A stretch of 44,975 nt of DNA from Ruminococcus sp. (GCA_022510945.1 JAFLSK010000010.1:1-44975), one strand, 5' to 3'. Shown: positions 21,325 to 29,631, counted from the stretch's first letter. A program made the numbers and translations. Notes: a model not told the origin generated them from the sequence alone.

Positions 21325-23777
21325 ATCGTACCTCGTTTGCTGCGCCGATGAATTTTTAAAAAAACAAGCACAGCAATATACATAACGAAAATTATACCAC
21401 ATAAGGCGCTGATTATAATTCCAATAGGGAAACCATATGACGAGTATTTGAAAACTATCTCGCTTTTTTTATTAGCGGGAACGATTACAGACATAAACCC
21501 GACGTTTGATTTTATAATTTCAACTTCCTCGTCGTTGACGTACGCGCTCCAGCCCTTGTCGTAGGGAACGCTGAAGAACACGAAGTTATCCTTACCTTTG
21601 TTGTCGATAGTCGCCGAGAAGCCCTCGCTGTTGTAGCTAAAGTCCGTGCAGGAGTTTTCGCGCAGCTTTGTGCAGTCGTCGATGTACTCGTACTTCCCGT
21701 ATTTATACTGTTTTGTTATGCTGTCGAATTTGTCGGTATCCTTCTCTTCGTCTTGTTTAATCGCTTTGATGTCGGAGTCCGTGTAGCCCGTGATATCGCT
21801 GTATTTTTTTGCTGTGTCGAGGGAGAGAGTCAGCGACTTTAGCATAGCCTCGGAACGGTACTGTCTGTTAATTTTTTTGAGTTCTTGCTCCGTAATAAAG
21901 CTGTCGTACATAAATCCCATAGGGATATACTGCTCGTTTTCAAAAACGCGACATCCGTTGACGGTTTTGAGATACCTCCAACAGGGCATTTCCGTCTTGC
22001 CCTCGTCGTTCATAAATTTATGGTCGTCATCGTCGGCGAGTTCGTCAAAAAGATACTTGCAGCTTAATAGCCCGCGAATTCCGTAGTGCTCGGTGCTCGG
22101 TCGCGATGCGACGTCGCGCGATACGCCGACCGCTTTGTAAAACTTCATAATGCTTGGCGTTACAACGCTGTGGAATGCATTAATCGACGGTATCTGCCAG
22201 TACATAGCGAGGTTGTCGGGACATTCGTAAAAATCGGAGCGGACGTTCTGAATATCGTCGAGCTCGAGCCTGTCTGAGCGATTAAACCCGTTAATGCTTA
22301 AGAATTCCTTGTCATCACTGTCGAGGCTGTTGCCTGTCTGCACGATGTATGTCGAGGACAGCAGGGAAATAATACAGATTCCCGCTATCACAGCGTAAGC
22401 AAGCTTGCTTTTCTGATTTTGGTAGCGCGTGATAATGAGCACAAACGCTAAAAGTCCGACAAGCGAAATCGCCACATAAACCCAATAACGAGATGTGTAA
22501 TCCATAACTCCGATGTGGGTTGTCGGATTATCGTTGTCGTCGTAGAGCGTGTTCGGCATAATTCCGATTAACAGTGCGATTGCCGCGGTTATACCTGTAG
22601 TCCAACGCACGGCGCGTATCCAGTCGACCTCGTTGTCCTCGAGTGCTCTGACGGTCGCGAGGGTAAGTATCAGCACGAGCATATAGAACCAGCGCGCGTA
22701 GTAAATGCTTGAGTTAAGCATTTGGAAAACCGAGTTGAGCACCGGAATCAGTGCCATAACTATGAGCAGAAGAATTAGTTTTTTAATCCAATCACGTTTT
22801 CTGAGCTGTAAATATCCGATAACTCCTGCCATCGAGACAAGCGGCAGCCAGCCGCTGACGGACGCCCAGTTGCACTCCACGCTCGGAGTAAAGTTGGGCT
22901 GTGCGGCGAGCTCAGGCGGGAAGAAGAAGGAAAGGATAATGTACCAGTAACGCTGCGGCATATTGTACACGAGCGCGTCGTATCCGTCCGGCAGTACCGA
23001 AAGACGTGGGTTTCCGCTTATGAACAGCACCGTCGGAAGTATAAGAAACGCCGTTGCAAGGAAGCCCACAATTACCTCAAACGCAAGCAGAAGAATCTTT
23101 TTGACTGTGATTTTGTAATTGTTGGTGAACACGAGCATAAACCAATAAATCGCTACAAAAGCAGCCATACCCGCGAAGAAGTAGTAGTTTACAAGACACG
23201 ACGCAAATACCGCGAGCGCGAGCACACCGCGGCGGTTTTCGTACATAAACTTATCCACTGCGAGCAATAACAGCGGGAAAACTATCATCGGCTCGTGAAA
23301 GTGGAAGAAGAATATGTTGTAAATCGAAAAGCCCGAAAAAGCGTAGAGGAGTCCACCCGCTACCGCAAAGGTACGGTTCTGAACGTAACGCTTGAGGTAG
23401 AGGTACGCCGTAAGGCTTGCGCACGCGAACTTTAGCATAAACAGCGGGCCCATTAAGTAGGGCACAGCCTCGCTCGGAAACAGCAGAGTTATCCAGAAAA
23501 ACGGACTGCCCGTAAGATAGAATGAGTACGAACTGAGAAGCGATGAGCCGAGGTCTGTAAGGCTCGTCCAGCCGGTATTTCCGCGCAGTATTTCGTCGTG
23601 CACGAGCTGATAGAACGGAATTTCCTGAGCGTTGAAGTCGCCGTAGTACATAAAAATACCGCCGTTTTCTATTATTACAGGCACAAATATAGCAGCGGAC
23701 AGCAAAAGTCCGAGCAAAAACGCAGTAAGTCCGCAGTGGCGCGAGCTGTAGTCGCGCAGTGTGCGAAGTTTATTCAT
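21321..23777 (-). CDS. YfhO-family polytopic membrane protein
   Basis: This is an 818-residue protein with about a dozen membrane helices in the first 480 residues, a large extracellular domain (about 490-775) and one final helix before a basic tail (KIHRRSKR). The N terminus with an acidic loop YYGDFNAQEIPFYQLVH and the FSGFSIYN...FHFHEPMIVFPLLLLA segment are typical of YfhO, a GT-C fold protein involved in glycosylating lipoteichoic acid in Gram-positives. AAGGAG lies 6 nt before the ATG. It is the first gene of a six-gene operon in which nearly every junction overlaps or is shorter than 16 bp. No clear sigma-A promoter was found on the minus strand upstream. Confidence 0.92.
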   Translation of the reverse strand: MNKLRTLRDYSSRHCGLTAFLLGLLLSAAIFVPVIIENGGIFMYYGDFNAQEIPFYQLVHDEILRGNTGWTSLTDLGSSLLSSYSFYLTGSPFFWITLLFPSEAVPYLMGPLFMLKFACASLTAYLYLKRYVQNRTFAVAGGLLYAFSGFSIYNIFFFHFHEPMIVFPLLLLAVDKFMYENRRGVLALAVFASCLVNYYFFAGMAAFVAIYWFMLVFTNNYKITVKKILLLAFEVIVGFLATAFLILPTVLFISGNPRLSVLPDGYDALVYNMPQRYWYIILSFFFPPELAAQPNFTPSVECNWASVSGWLPLVSMAGVIGYLQLRKRDWIKKLILLLIVMALIPVLNSVFQMLNSSIYYARWFYMLVLILTLATVRALEDNEVDWIRAVRWTTGITAAIALLIGIMPNTLYDDNDNPTTHIGVMDYTSRYWVYVAISLVGLLAFVLIITRYQNQKSKLAYAVIAGICIISLLSSTYIVQTGNSLDSDDKEFLSINGFNRSDRLELDDIQNVRSDFYECPDNLAMYWQIPSINAFHSVVTPSIMKFYKAVGVSRDVASRPSTEHYGIRGLLSCKYLFDELADDDDHKFMNDEGKTEMPCWRYLKTVNGCRVFENEQYIPMGFMYDSFITEQELKKINRQYRSEAMLKSLTLSLDTAKKYSDITGYTDSDIKAIKQDEEKDTDKFDSITKQYKYGKYEYIDDCTKLRENSCTDFSYNSEGFSATIDNKGKDNFVFFSVPYDKGWSAYVNDEEVEIIKSNVGFMSVIVPANKKSEIVFKYSSYGFPIGIIISALCGIIFVMYIAVLVFLKIHRRSKRGTI

Positions 23778-23807
23778 AAGCTTCTCCTTATAGGTAAAAA
23801 GTTTTTA

Positions 23808-23835
23808 TTTACAACTTCGATAAAATGTTTATAAT
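23808..23835 (+). promoter_or_regulatory. promoter for yfbR
   Basis: TTTACA (23808-23813) and TATAAT (23830-23835) have a 16-bp spacer. An in-frame ATG at 23825 falls inside this promoter, which supports the downstream start at 23894. Confidence 0.75.
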
Positions 23836-23893
23836 AAGTATAGCACAACTCCCGCTTAATTTAAACAAAAATATGGAAATAAAGGTGACAGAT

Positions 23894-24490
23894 ATGAATA
23901 ATTCGCATTTTTTCGCAATGCTTTCGAGAATGAAGTACATAACCCGCTGGGGTTTGATGAATAATACTAAGAACGAAAATATCAGCGAGCACAGCCTTCA
24001 GGTTGCTATGTTTGCGCATTTTCTGGTGCTTATGCATAACCGCGAAACAGGCGAAAACCTAAACGCCGAGAGGGCAGCGCTCCTCGGTCTATACCACGAT
24101 GCGACCGAGATTATAACAGGCGATATGCCGACTCCCGTGAAGTACTATAACCCCGAAATCGTAAAGTCCTACAAGCAGGTTGAGAGGATAGCAGGGGAGA
24201 CGCTCGTTTCGCTTTTACCCGAGGAATTTCGTTCGGACTACGAGGATATAATTCTTACAGAGAATAATATTGATAAACCTCTGCTGATTTACATCAAAGC
24301 GGCGGACAAGCTTTCCGCGCTCGTAAAGTGTATAGAGGAGATACGAATGGGCAATGATGAGTTTAAGCAGGCTAAAACGCAGACGGAGAACGCTCTGCGC
24401 GCGATGAATTTACCCGAGGTAAACACTTTCCTCGAGAAATATATCCCGTCATTCTCGCTGACCCTAGACGAGCAGAATAGTTACAAATAA
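23894..24490 (+). CDS. yfbR: YfbR-type 5'-deoxynucleotidase (HD domain)
   Basis: This 198-residue HD-domain phosphohydrolase removes the phosphate from deoxynucleoside 5'-monophosphates and so tunes dNTP pools. It aligns almost without gaps to E. coli YfbR: MNNSHFFAMLSRMKYITRWG at the start, Arg18 and Trp19, metal ligands His33, His68 and Asp69, Glu72, Asp77 and a further Asp at 138. The start is chosen from AAAGGTGAC upstream and from the family's N terminus; the longer reading frame overlaps the promoter. It is divergent from the YfhO operon. Confidence 0.94.
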   Translation: MNNSHFFAMLSRMKYITRWGLMNNTKNENISEHSLQVAMFAHFLVLMHNRETGENLNAERAALLGLYHDATEIITGDMPTPVKYYNPEIVKSYKQVERIAGETLVSLLPEEFRSDYEDIILTENNIDKPLLIYIKAADKLSALVKCIEEIRMGNDEFKQAKTQTENALRAMNLPEVNTFLEKYIPSFSLTLDEQNSYK

Positions 24491-24560
24491 GTTATTTTTC
24501 TTTTATAGAATAATACACACCGCATATATGGTAAAATAATCCTGATTAATGTCGAATAGT

Positions 24561-24580
24561 ATATTTTGACGTCAAAATAT
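24561..24580. promoter_or_regulatory. perfect 20-bp palindrome upstream of the LCP gene
   Basis: ATATTTTGACGTCAAAATAT reads the same on both strands. It ends 10 bp before the ribosome binding site of the LCP gene. This is the size and position of a dimeric repressor or activator site; alternatively the transcript could fold into a perfect stem. Confidence 0.55.
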
Positions 24581-24602
24581 GTTTATGATAAGGAGAGAAA
24601 TT

Positions 24603-25712
24603 ATGGCAGGCTCCCAAAAGCGTCCTAATAATTCTTCAAATTATGTTGATATAAGCTCAAAAACTCAGGTAGTCAATCTCTACAAGAAAAAGGGCAGAGC
24701 TAAGCGCGTTGTTTCGCTCGTGCTCGCTATACTTTTTATGCTTACCGGCGGCGGTATGCTTTACTACTACCACGCGCTCGATATAATCAAGTACGAGCCC
24801 GACGAGACCGTTGCTACCGCTCCCACTAAGGAAACAACAGCAGGCGATGACCAGCCCGGAGATTTTAACACGACCGTAAACGACAGCGACCTCCTCCAGA
24901 ACTCGAAGGTGCTCAACGTTATGCTCTTCGGTGAGGATAATCACGCTAAGGGTAAGACGGGTCGCTCTGACTCAATGATTATGATGTCTATTGATAACAA
25001 TTCTCAAAAAATAAAACTAACGTCCTTCCAGCGCGATACCTACGTTTGGATTCCCGGTTACGGCTACACAAAGCTTACGCACGCTTATTCCTACGGCGGC
25101 GCGTCACTGACGATAAGAACGATTGAGGCAAACTTCGGAGTTAAGGTTGACCGATACGCTGTGGTTGACTTCTCAAGCTTTAAGAAGATTATCGACGTGC
25201 TCGGCGGTATCGAGATGGACCTCAGCGAGGACGAGGTTGCGTATATCAACTGGCAGATGTATATAAACAATCAGACAACCGAACGCCATCTCCTCGAGGA
25301 GAAGAACGGTAAAATCAACCTGACAGGTCAGCAGGCGCTCTGGTACGCGCGCGACCGCGGCTACGACGGTATTCAGGCTGGCGACGACTGGGACAGAACA
25401 GACCGTCAGAGAAAGCTCCTGCAGACGCTGTTTAACAGTATGCGTGAAGCTTCTCTCACGGAGCTTATCTCGATTGTGTCCGAGGTCGGACCTTTAGTCA
25501 CTACAAACCTCAAGAAAGACGAAATTACGAACCTCGTGGCTCACGGCACCACATATATGAAGTACAAGGTTAAGCAGTATAATGTTCCGCAGGAGGGACT
25601 CTGGACGTATTATAGAGACAGTGCCGGTGTATCTTATATTCAAATTACAGATATGGAAGAATCCCGCGAGCAGTTCGCTAAGTTTGTTTTCGGCAAGTTG
25701 TTGACGGCGTAA
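24603..25712 (+). CDS. LytR-CpsA-Psr (LCP) family ligase
   Basis: This 369-residue protein has a cytoplasmic basic start, one membrane helix (about 35-57) and an extracellular LCP domain. LCP enzymes join undecaprenyl-phosphate-linked polymers such as teichoic acids or capsule to peptidoglycan. Conserved pieces are the RSDSMIMMS segment (121-129), SFQRDTYV (141-148) with the catalytic Arg/Asp pair, KLTHAYSYGG (157-166), and LTGQQALWYARDR towards the C terminus. The start at 24603 has AAGGAGAG upstream. Flanked by a palindrome upstream and an intrinsic terminator downstream; it appears monocistronic. The likely acceptor polymer may be the one built by the nearby YfhO/LicD operon. Confidence 0.93.
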   Translation: MAGSQKRPNNSSNYVDISSKTQVVNLYKKKGRAKRVVSLVLAILFMLTGGGMLYYYHALDIIKYEPDETVATAPTKETTAGDDQPGDFNTTVNDSDLLQNSKVLNVMLFGEDNHAKGKTGRSDSMIMMSIDNNSQKIKLTSFQRDTYVWIPGYGYTKLTHAYSYGGASLTIRTIEANFGVKVDRYAVVDFSSFKKIIDVLGGIEMDLSEDEVAYINWQMYINNQTTERHLLEEKNGKINLTGQQALWYARDRGYDGIQAGDDWDRTDRQRKLLQTLFNSMREASLTELISIVSEVGPLVTTNLKKDEITNLVAHGTTYMKYKVKQYNVPQEGLWTYYRDSAGVSYIQITDMEESREQFAKFVFGKLLTA

Positions 25713-25723
25713 ATTAAATAAGT

Positions 25724-25752
25724 AATCGGGCAGAGGTTTCTGCCCGATTTTT
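25724..25752 (+). terminator. terminator of the LCP gene
   Basis: AATCGGGCAGA and its complement form an 11-bp stem around GGTT, followed by a T run. Confidence 0.87.
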
Positions 25753-25781
25753 GCACTTATTGGTAATAGATTTCCAAAATG

Positions 25782-25803
25782 AAAGCGCCCCGCAGGGCGC
25801 TTT
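25782..25803 (-). terminator. terminator of the GH13 gene
   Basis: A 9-bp stem (AAAGCGCCC and its complement, loop of 4) lies directly behind the GH13 stop codon. The following CATTTTGG on the minus strand is an imperfect T run. Confidence 0.7.
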
Positions 25804-25804
25804 A

Positions 25805-27433
25805 TTAGTCTATTCTTTCGAATCTTTTCATTCTTTTTCCGTCGCGTTCAACAATTTCCTCGAAGTTTTTCTTTGCTCTTACCCAAAGTCCGTGCTCGCC
25901 GTAAAGTGCGCGGTAAACAACCATTTCCTCTAAGGTCTCGCTATCGCGCGCTATGTCGATAACCTCGTACTCGTTACCCTTGAAGTGGCGGTACTTACCC
26001 GGTGCGGCAACGTCGGGAGTGACCTCCTCAACAATGTTCTGAACAGGAGCCTCAATAGGCGCGGCTGTCTGAGCACTGTCAGAGAAATCGAGTTCAAAGC
26101 TGCCGTCGTTTTGCACGAGTATCCTTGAGCTGAACGGCTTCATCGGAATGTTTACATAGCCGTTCGCGTCGAACTTCTCGCCTGTAAGCGCGTCGGTGAG
26201 TACACCGCCGTCGACATTAAAGTCGACAGATGCGTCTCCGCCAGCAAGGTTAAATGCGACATAAACGTTCTGACCGCCATATGCTCTGCGGTAAACAAGC
26301 TGCTCGTTTCTGATGTTTATGTTGCAGAAATCACCGTGCTTGAGAGCGGGAAGAGCGCTGCGGATTTTGCCAAGCTTGCAGATATGATTGTACAAATCGT
26401 AGTTCGGGTTAGGAATGTTGTTGATGTCGAGGCAGGGTCTGAGTTCGTAGTCGCTGTGCTTTGTGCGAGTGCCGTCAATGCCCCATTCACTGCCATAGTA
26501 GATGCTTGGAACGCCTGGCATTGTGTAGAGCACTGTGTGGATATTGTTGAGGTGCTCGCGCTCGCGTACTGTGCTCGCGATTCGGTTTACGTCGTGGTTA
26601 TCGACGAAGTTGAATGTGTAGATGTTACGGTAAATTCCGCCGTCGCCGAATTGCCTGTTTAAGGAGTGCGCAATCTCAAAGTAGTTGTGGTCGTTGTGAC
26701 TGCTGTAGATTCCCTTGTAGCACTCGTAGTTTGTTACTGAGTGGAGAGTGTCGTCGTTAGCCCAGCGGTTGTAGTCGCCGTGAGTAATCTCGCCGTAGAG
26801 CCAGAAGTCGGACTTCATCGAAAGACAGGTGCTTCTCAGCTTTTTAAAGAACTCAATATTAATGCAGTCGGCGGCATCAAGGCGCAGACCGTCGATACCG
26901 AATTCCTCAATCCAGAACTTAACGGCATTTATAAGGTGATCCGTTACCTGAGTATTGTCGAGGTTGAGCTTTACGAGGTCAATGTGACCTGCCCAGCCCT
27001 CGTAGCAGAATCCATCGTTGTAGTGGTTGTTGCCCCAGAAGTTGAGGTTCATAAACCACGAGCAGTACTGCGAGTTCTCGCGATTTTGTTGAACGTCCTT
27101 GAACGCGAAGAAATCTCTGCCGACGTGGTTGAAAACGCCGTCGAGGATAACGCGGATACCGTTCTCGTGAAGAACTCTACAAATTTCTTTAAAAGAATTA
27201 TTATCCCCAAGACGGCTGTCGATCTTGTAGTAGTCGATTGTGTCGTAGCCGTGGCGTGTGCTTTCGAAAACAGGATTGAACACCAGTGCGTTTATTCCTA
27301 ACTTCTTGAAGTTGTCAATCCAGTCGTAGATTTTGTCGAGCCTGTATTCAAGCTTAAAGTCATTCTCCCTCGGCGCTCCTGCAAAGCCTAAGGGATAAAT
27401 GTTATACATTATCGAGTCGTTTATCCAGTTCAT
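25805..27433 (-). CDS. GH13 alpha-amylase-family enzyme fused to a DUF1653 domain
   Basis: This 542-residue cytoplasmic enzyme (no signal peptide) has a GH13 TIM barrel with the four conserved regions DGVFNH (98-103), DGLRLDAADC (181-190; nucleophile Asp186), LYGEITHG (212-219; acid Glu215) and FVDNHD (276-281; Asp281). A beta-sandwich follows to about 440, then an acidic linker (450-478) and a C-terminal 63-residue domain (GKYRHFKGNEYEVIDIARDS... LWVRAKKNF) that I recognise as DUF1653, usually a small stand-alone protein of unknown function. It likely acts on internal glycogen or imported oligosaccharides. The promoter is at 27467-27495. Codon use across the junction is continuous, so the fusion looks genuine. 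Confidence 0.92.
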   Translation of the reverse strand: MNWINDSIMYNIYPLGFAGAPRENDFKLEYRLDKIYDWIDNFKKLGINALVFNPVFESTRHGYDTIDYYKIDSRLGDNNSFKEICRVLHENGIRVILDGVFNHVGRDFFAFKDVQQNRENSQYCSWFMNLNFWGNNHYNDGFCYEGWAGHIDLVKLNLDNTQVTDHLINAVKFWIEEFGIDGLRLDAADCINIEFFKKLRSTCLSMKSDFWLYGEITHGDYNRWANDDTLHSVTNYECYKGIYSSHNDHNYFEIAHSLNRQFGDGGIYRNIYTFNFVDNHDVNRIASTVREREHLNNIHTVLYTMPGVPSIYYGSEWGIDGTRTKHSDYELRPCLDINNIPNPNYDLYNHICKLGKIRSALPALKHGDFCNINIRNEQLVYRRAYGGQNVYVAFNLAGGDASVDFNVDGGVLTDALTGEKFDANGYVNIPMKPFSSRILVQNDGSFELDFSDSAQTAAPIEAPVQNIVEEVTPDVAAPGKYRHFKGNEYEVIDIARDSETLEEMVVYRALYGEHGLWVRAKKNFEEIVERDGKRMKRFERID

Positions 27434-27466
27434 AGTACCTCCAAATAAAATTAAGAATAGGGTAAT

Positions 27467-27495
27467 ATTCTATCATAAATTATATAAATATTCAA
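27467..27495 (-). promoter_or_regulatory. promoter of the GH13 gene
   Basis: On the minus strand TTGAAT (27495-27490) and TAGAAT (27472-27467) are separated by 17 bp. Its -35 box lies 6 bp from that of the divergent promoter. Confidence 0.7.
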
Positions 27496-27501
27496 CCCGA
27501 C

Positions 27502-27530
27502 TTGTATATTTTGATAAATTATGTTATACT
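27502..27530 (+). promoter_or_regulatory. promoter for the membrane protein at 27580
   Basis: TTGTAT (27502-27507) and TATACT (27525-27530) have a 17-bp spacer. Back to back with the GH13 promoter. Confidence 0.55.
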
Positions 27531-27579
27531 TACAATATATTAGTATACATTATATTATAATTCTTTAGGAGAATAATAA

Positions 27580-28047
27580 ATGTTAAAAGTTCAGAACAAA
27601 ACCACGAAACGCATAAGGATTGCGCAGATTATTTTCTTCCTTATACAAATATACTTGACCTCCACTCCCTTTATATGGGGCGGCGCGATTATGCCGGAGT
27701 ATGAGCAAAGCACCTTCACCGTGCTCGATATGATTTCCTTTATCGGCGCAACCACGGGCAACGCGCAGAGCGAAAAGGCTCTCACTATGATAGGGTTTAT
27801 GTTTATACTGTTTATTCTGATTCCGCTTATCGCGCTCGGATTTCAGCTTTTCGACCGCAGCTATAATTTTAAGAATGTAGTCGGGTTGATATGCTCGTTT
27901 GCAGGTGTTATGCTAATCGTTTTCTTTATCGGCGGAGCCAATATCTGTATCGGCGCTTTGCTTGCATTGCTTTTGTATCTGTTGACGTTCTTTATGTCTG
28001 TGATGGGAATTTTCGCAAGATATCTTAATCAGAAAAATACGGCTTAA
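27580..28047 (+). CDS. four-helix membrane protein of unknown function
   Basis: I do not recognise a family. This 155-residue protein has a basic start (KTTKRIR) and hydrophobic segments at about 14-34, 68-90, 98-118 and 122-146. The first loop (35-66) is the only sizeable polar part and probably lies outside. TAGGAG lies 8 nt before the ATG. It stands alone with its own promoter and terminator, divergent from the GH13 gene; no functional link is visible. Confidence 0.78.
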   Translation: MLKVQNKTTKRIRIAQIIFFLIQIYLTSTPFIWGGAIMPEYEQSTFTVLDMISFIGATTGNAQSEKALTMIGFMFILFILIPLIALGFQLFDRSYNFKNVVGLICSFAGVMLIVFFIGGANICIGALLALLLYLLTFFMSVMGIFARYLNQKNTA

Positions 28048-28056
28048 AGTTTTTTT

Positions 28057-28090
28057 GCGGAGGGTGCGTTTGCGCCTTCCGCTGTTTTTT
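28057..28090 (+). terminator. terminator after the four-helix membrane protein
   Basis: GCGGAGGGTGC and GCGCCTTCCGC (28057-28067 and 28072-28082, two G-T wobbles) form an 11-bp stem followed by TGTTTTTT. Confidence 0.82.
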
Positions 28091-28290
28091 TAATTGTTTG
28101 TTTTGTTTCGATAAATACTGAACGTTTTTAAAATTGCAATTATTTTTTAAATCACAGGAAAAAGTAAATTATCAGGGATATTAGTTTCTGTTTTGTGCAA
28201 TCTAATATTAGTTGCAAATTTACTTGTATATTATTGTTTTTCAATCATTTACAATAAAAGATGAAATAAAGCGTAATGGAGGTGCATAAT

Positions 28291-28452
28291 ATGTTCACTG
28301 TTAAGAAGCCCGAATCCTCGAACAAGACTATTCGTATGCCCAATGAACTGATTGATCAGCTTGAGAAACTTGCCACCGAGAAGGATATCTCATTTAATCA
28401 GCTTGTGATTCAGTGCTGCAATTATGCACTGGAAAATCTCGATAAGCAGTAA
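28291..28452 (+). CDS. small ribbon-helix-helix (Arc/CopG-like) protein
   Basis: This 53-residue protein was found by reading the intergenic sequence. It begins MFTVKKPESSNKTIRMPNEL, has a basic beta-strand-like KTIRMP segment and then two helices (about 18-29 and 33-47, with the DISFNQLV turn), the pattern of ribbon-helix-helix DNA-binding proteins, which act as dimers. A strong GGAGGTG lies 7 nt before the ATG, and a long hairpin terminator follows, so it is an independent gene. There is no toxin gene next to it. It may be a small transcription regulator; an imperfect inverted repeat around CTAATATTAG lies upstream at 28197-28215 and could be its own operator. Confidence 0.78.
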   Translation: MFTVKKPESSNKTIRMPNELIDQLEKLATEKDISFNQLVIQCCNYALENLDKQ

Positions 28453-28523
28453 TACGCCACAGGCTTATTTTGCAAAATTTACGATATAAAATTCTCTGCG
28501 CACACCGATTTGTGTACAGACTG

Positions 28524-28569
28524 AAGAGGTTGCCCCGAAACGATGTTTTGAGGCAACCTCTTTTGTTTG
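28524..28569 (+). terminator. terminator of the small ribbon-helix-helix gene
   Basis: AAGAGGTTGCC (28524-28534) and GGCAACCTCTT (28552-28562) form a perfect 11-bp stem. The 17-nt loop can pair further (AAAC/GTTT). A T-rich tail follows on the plus strand only. Confidence 0.85.
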
Positions 28570-28580
28570 TTTTTTTTGTT

Positions 28581-29570
28581 TTATAAATTTGTTGAAATTA
28601 AATGAACTCTGAGTTTCTTGATGTTTACGGTTTCGTCCTCGTCTCGCACCGTTCCGTTAAGCTCGCCGAATATGACGCTTAGCTTTTCACACTTACACGC
28701 CGTTTTACTGCTCGGGCTGAATACGAGGTTTACACGGCCGTCAGCGGACTCAAAACGCCATATGCGCTCTGTGCCTTTTCCGATTTCGCTTACCTTTAGC
28801 CGCCCGATTTTTATGAGTCTGTTGTCTATAAAACAGCAGTTCTCGCTGCCTTTGATGTTGTTGCCGAGCTTTGAGGCGAGGTTTATGGAAAACTTCCTGC
28901 CGTCCGATTCTCCTGTACCCGACAGTTGCTGAAATCTCTGTTTCCTCGGAAAGGCGTATCGACTCCAGTCGAAGTATACGAAGCTGTTTCCTTCAGTAAG
29001 ATTGTAGTCTGTGCCTCCGAGGCGAACAACGCCCTCCGCGAAAAATTTCGGCACGAAGCGCTTTAGATAAAAGCACCTCGGCGCACCGTCAAACGGAGCG
29101 ATTGTGTTCATACTTTCGCCCTCAAGCTTGCGCACGCGCACCTTGACGAAAAGATTTTTGTAGTCGCCGAAATCTATGAAGTCGCATTTTATATAGCGAC
29201 CGTCAACCGTGTTGGTGAGGGTTAGGGCGATTTTCTTGTCAGTGTACGAGAACTCGCCGAGGCTACCTGACTCGGGAAGTCTCTTCGGCTCAAGCATAAA
29301 CTTACGACTTATGCTGTCGCAGACGGTTTTGCCTGCGTTGAAGTCTGTGTGCACGATTCGGATATACAACTCGTTTCCGACCGTCTCGACCGAGAGGTAA
29401 AAGCCCATACCGCTGTTTGAGATGTAGTAGCAGTCTCGCTCAACAAGCTTGCTCTGGTTCGGGTAGGCTTCTTTATTGTATTGAAAAAGCGGAGACCTCG
29501 ACCAACCGCCAAAGGTGATCTCGCCGTTTTCGTTAAAAATTTTCTTTACTGTTTCGACTGTTTTCTGCAC
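28581..29570 (-). CDS. DUF2804 family protein
   Basis: This 329-residue soluble protein matches DUF2804 in style: GGWSRSPLFQYNKE near the N terminus, FYLSVETVG, GESMNTIAPFD and FVYFDWSRYAFPRKQRFQQLSGTG. These proteins are beta-rich and resemble lipocalin-like carotenoid or hydroxyneurosporene synthase folds; function is unknown. The start is GTG at 29570, because GGAGGG lies 5 nt upstream and the predicted promoter's -10 box covers the alternative TTG at 29603. It is divergent from the lipoprotein gene. Confidence 0.85.
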   Translation of the reverse strand: MQKTVETVKKIFNENGEITFGGWSRSPLFQYNKEAYPNQSKLVERDCYYISNSGMGFYLSVETVGNELYIRIVHTDFNAGKTVCDSISRKFMLEPKRLPESGSLGEFSYTDKKIALTLTNTVDGRYIKCDFIDFGDYKNLFVKVRVRKLEGESMNTIAPFDGAPRCFYLKRFVPKFFAEGVVRLGGTDYNLTEGNSFVYFDWSRYAFPRKQRFQQLSGTGESDGRKFSINLASKLGNNIKGSENCCFIDNRLIKIGRLKVSEIGKGTERIWRFESADGRVNLVFSPSSKTACKCEKLSVIFGELNGTVRDEDETVNIKKLRVHLISTNL

Positions 29571-29602
29571 GCAGACCCTCCTTTTTCGTTTTAGTATTTC
29601 CA

Positions 29603-29631
29603 ATTATACACAACATTATAATGCTTATCAA
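29603..29631 (-). promoter_or_regulatory. promoter of the DUF2804 gene
   Basis: On the minus strand TTGATA (29631-29626) and TATAAT (29608-29603) are 17 bp apart. The initiation point would lie about 25 bp before the GTG start at 29570. Confidence 0.75.

Noticed and set aside
23777..23835. A sigma-A promoter for the YfhO operon on the minus strand
   Set aside because: Several -10-like AT-rich hexamers are present, but none has an acceptable -35 box at 16-18 bp, so no call was made.
26741..27301. A 186-codon plus-strand frame inside the GH13 gene
   Set aside because: It is antisense to a clear enzyme with all catalytic motifs; it has no recognisable domain or ribosome binding site.
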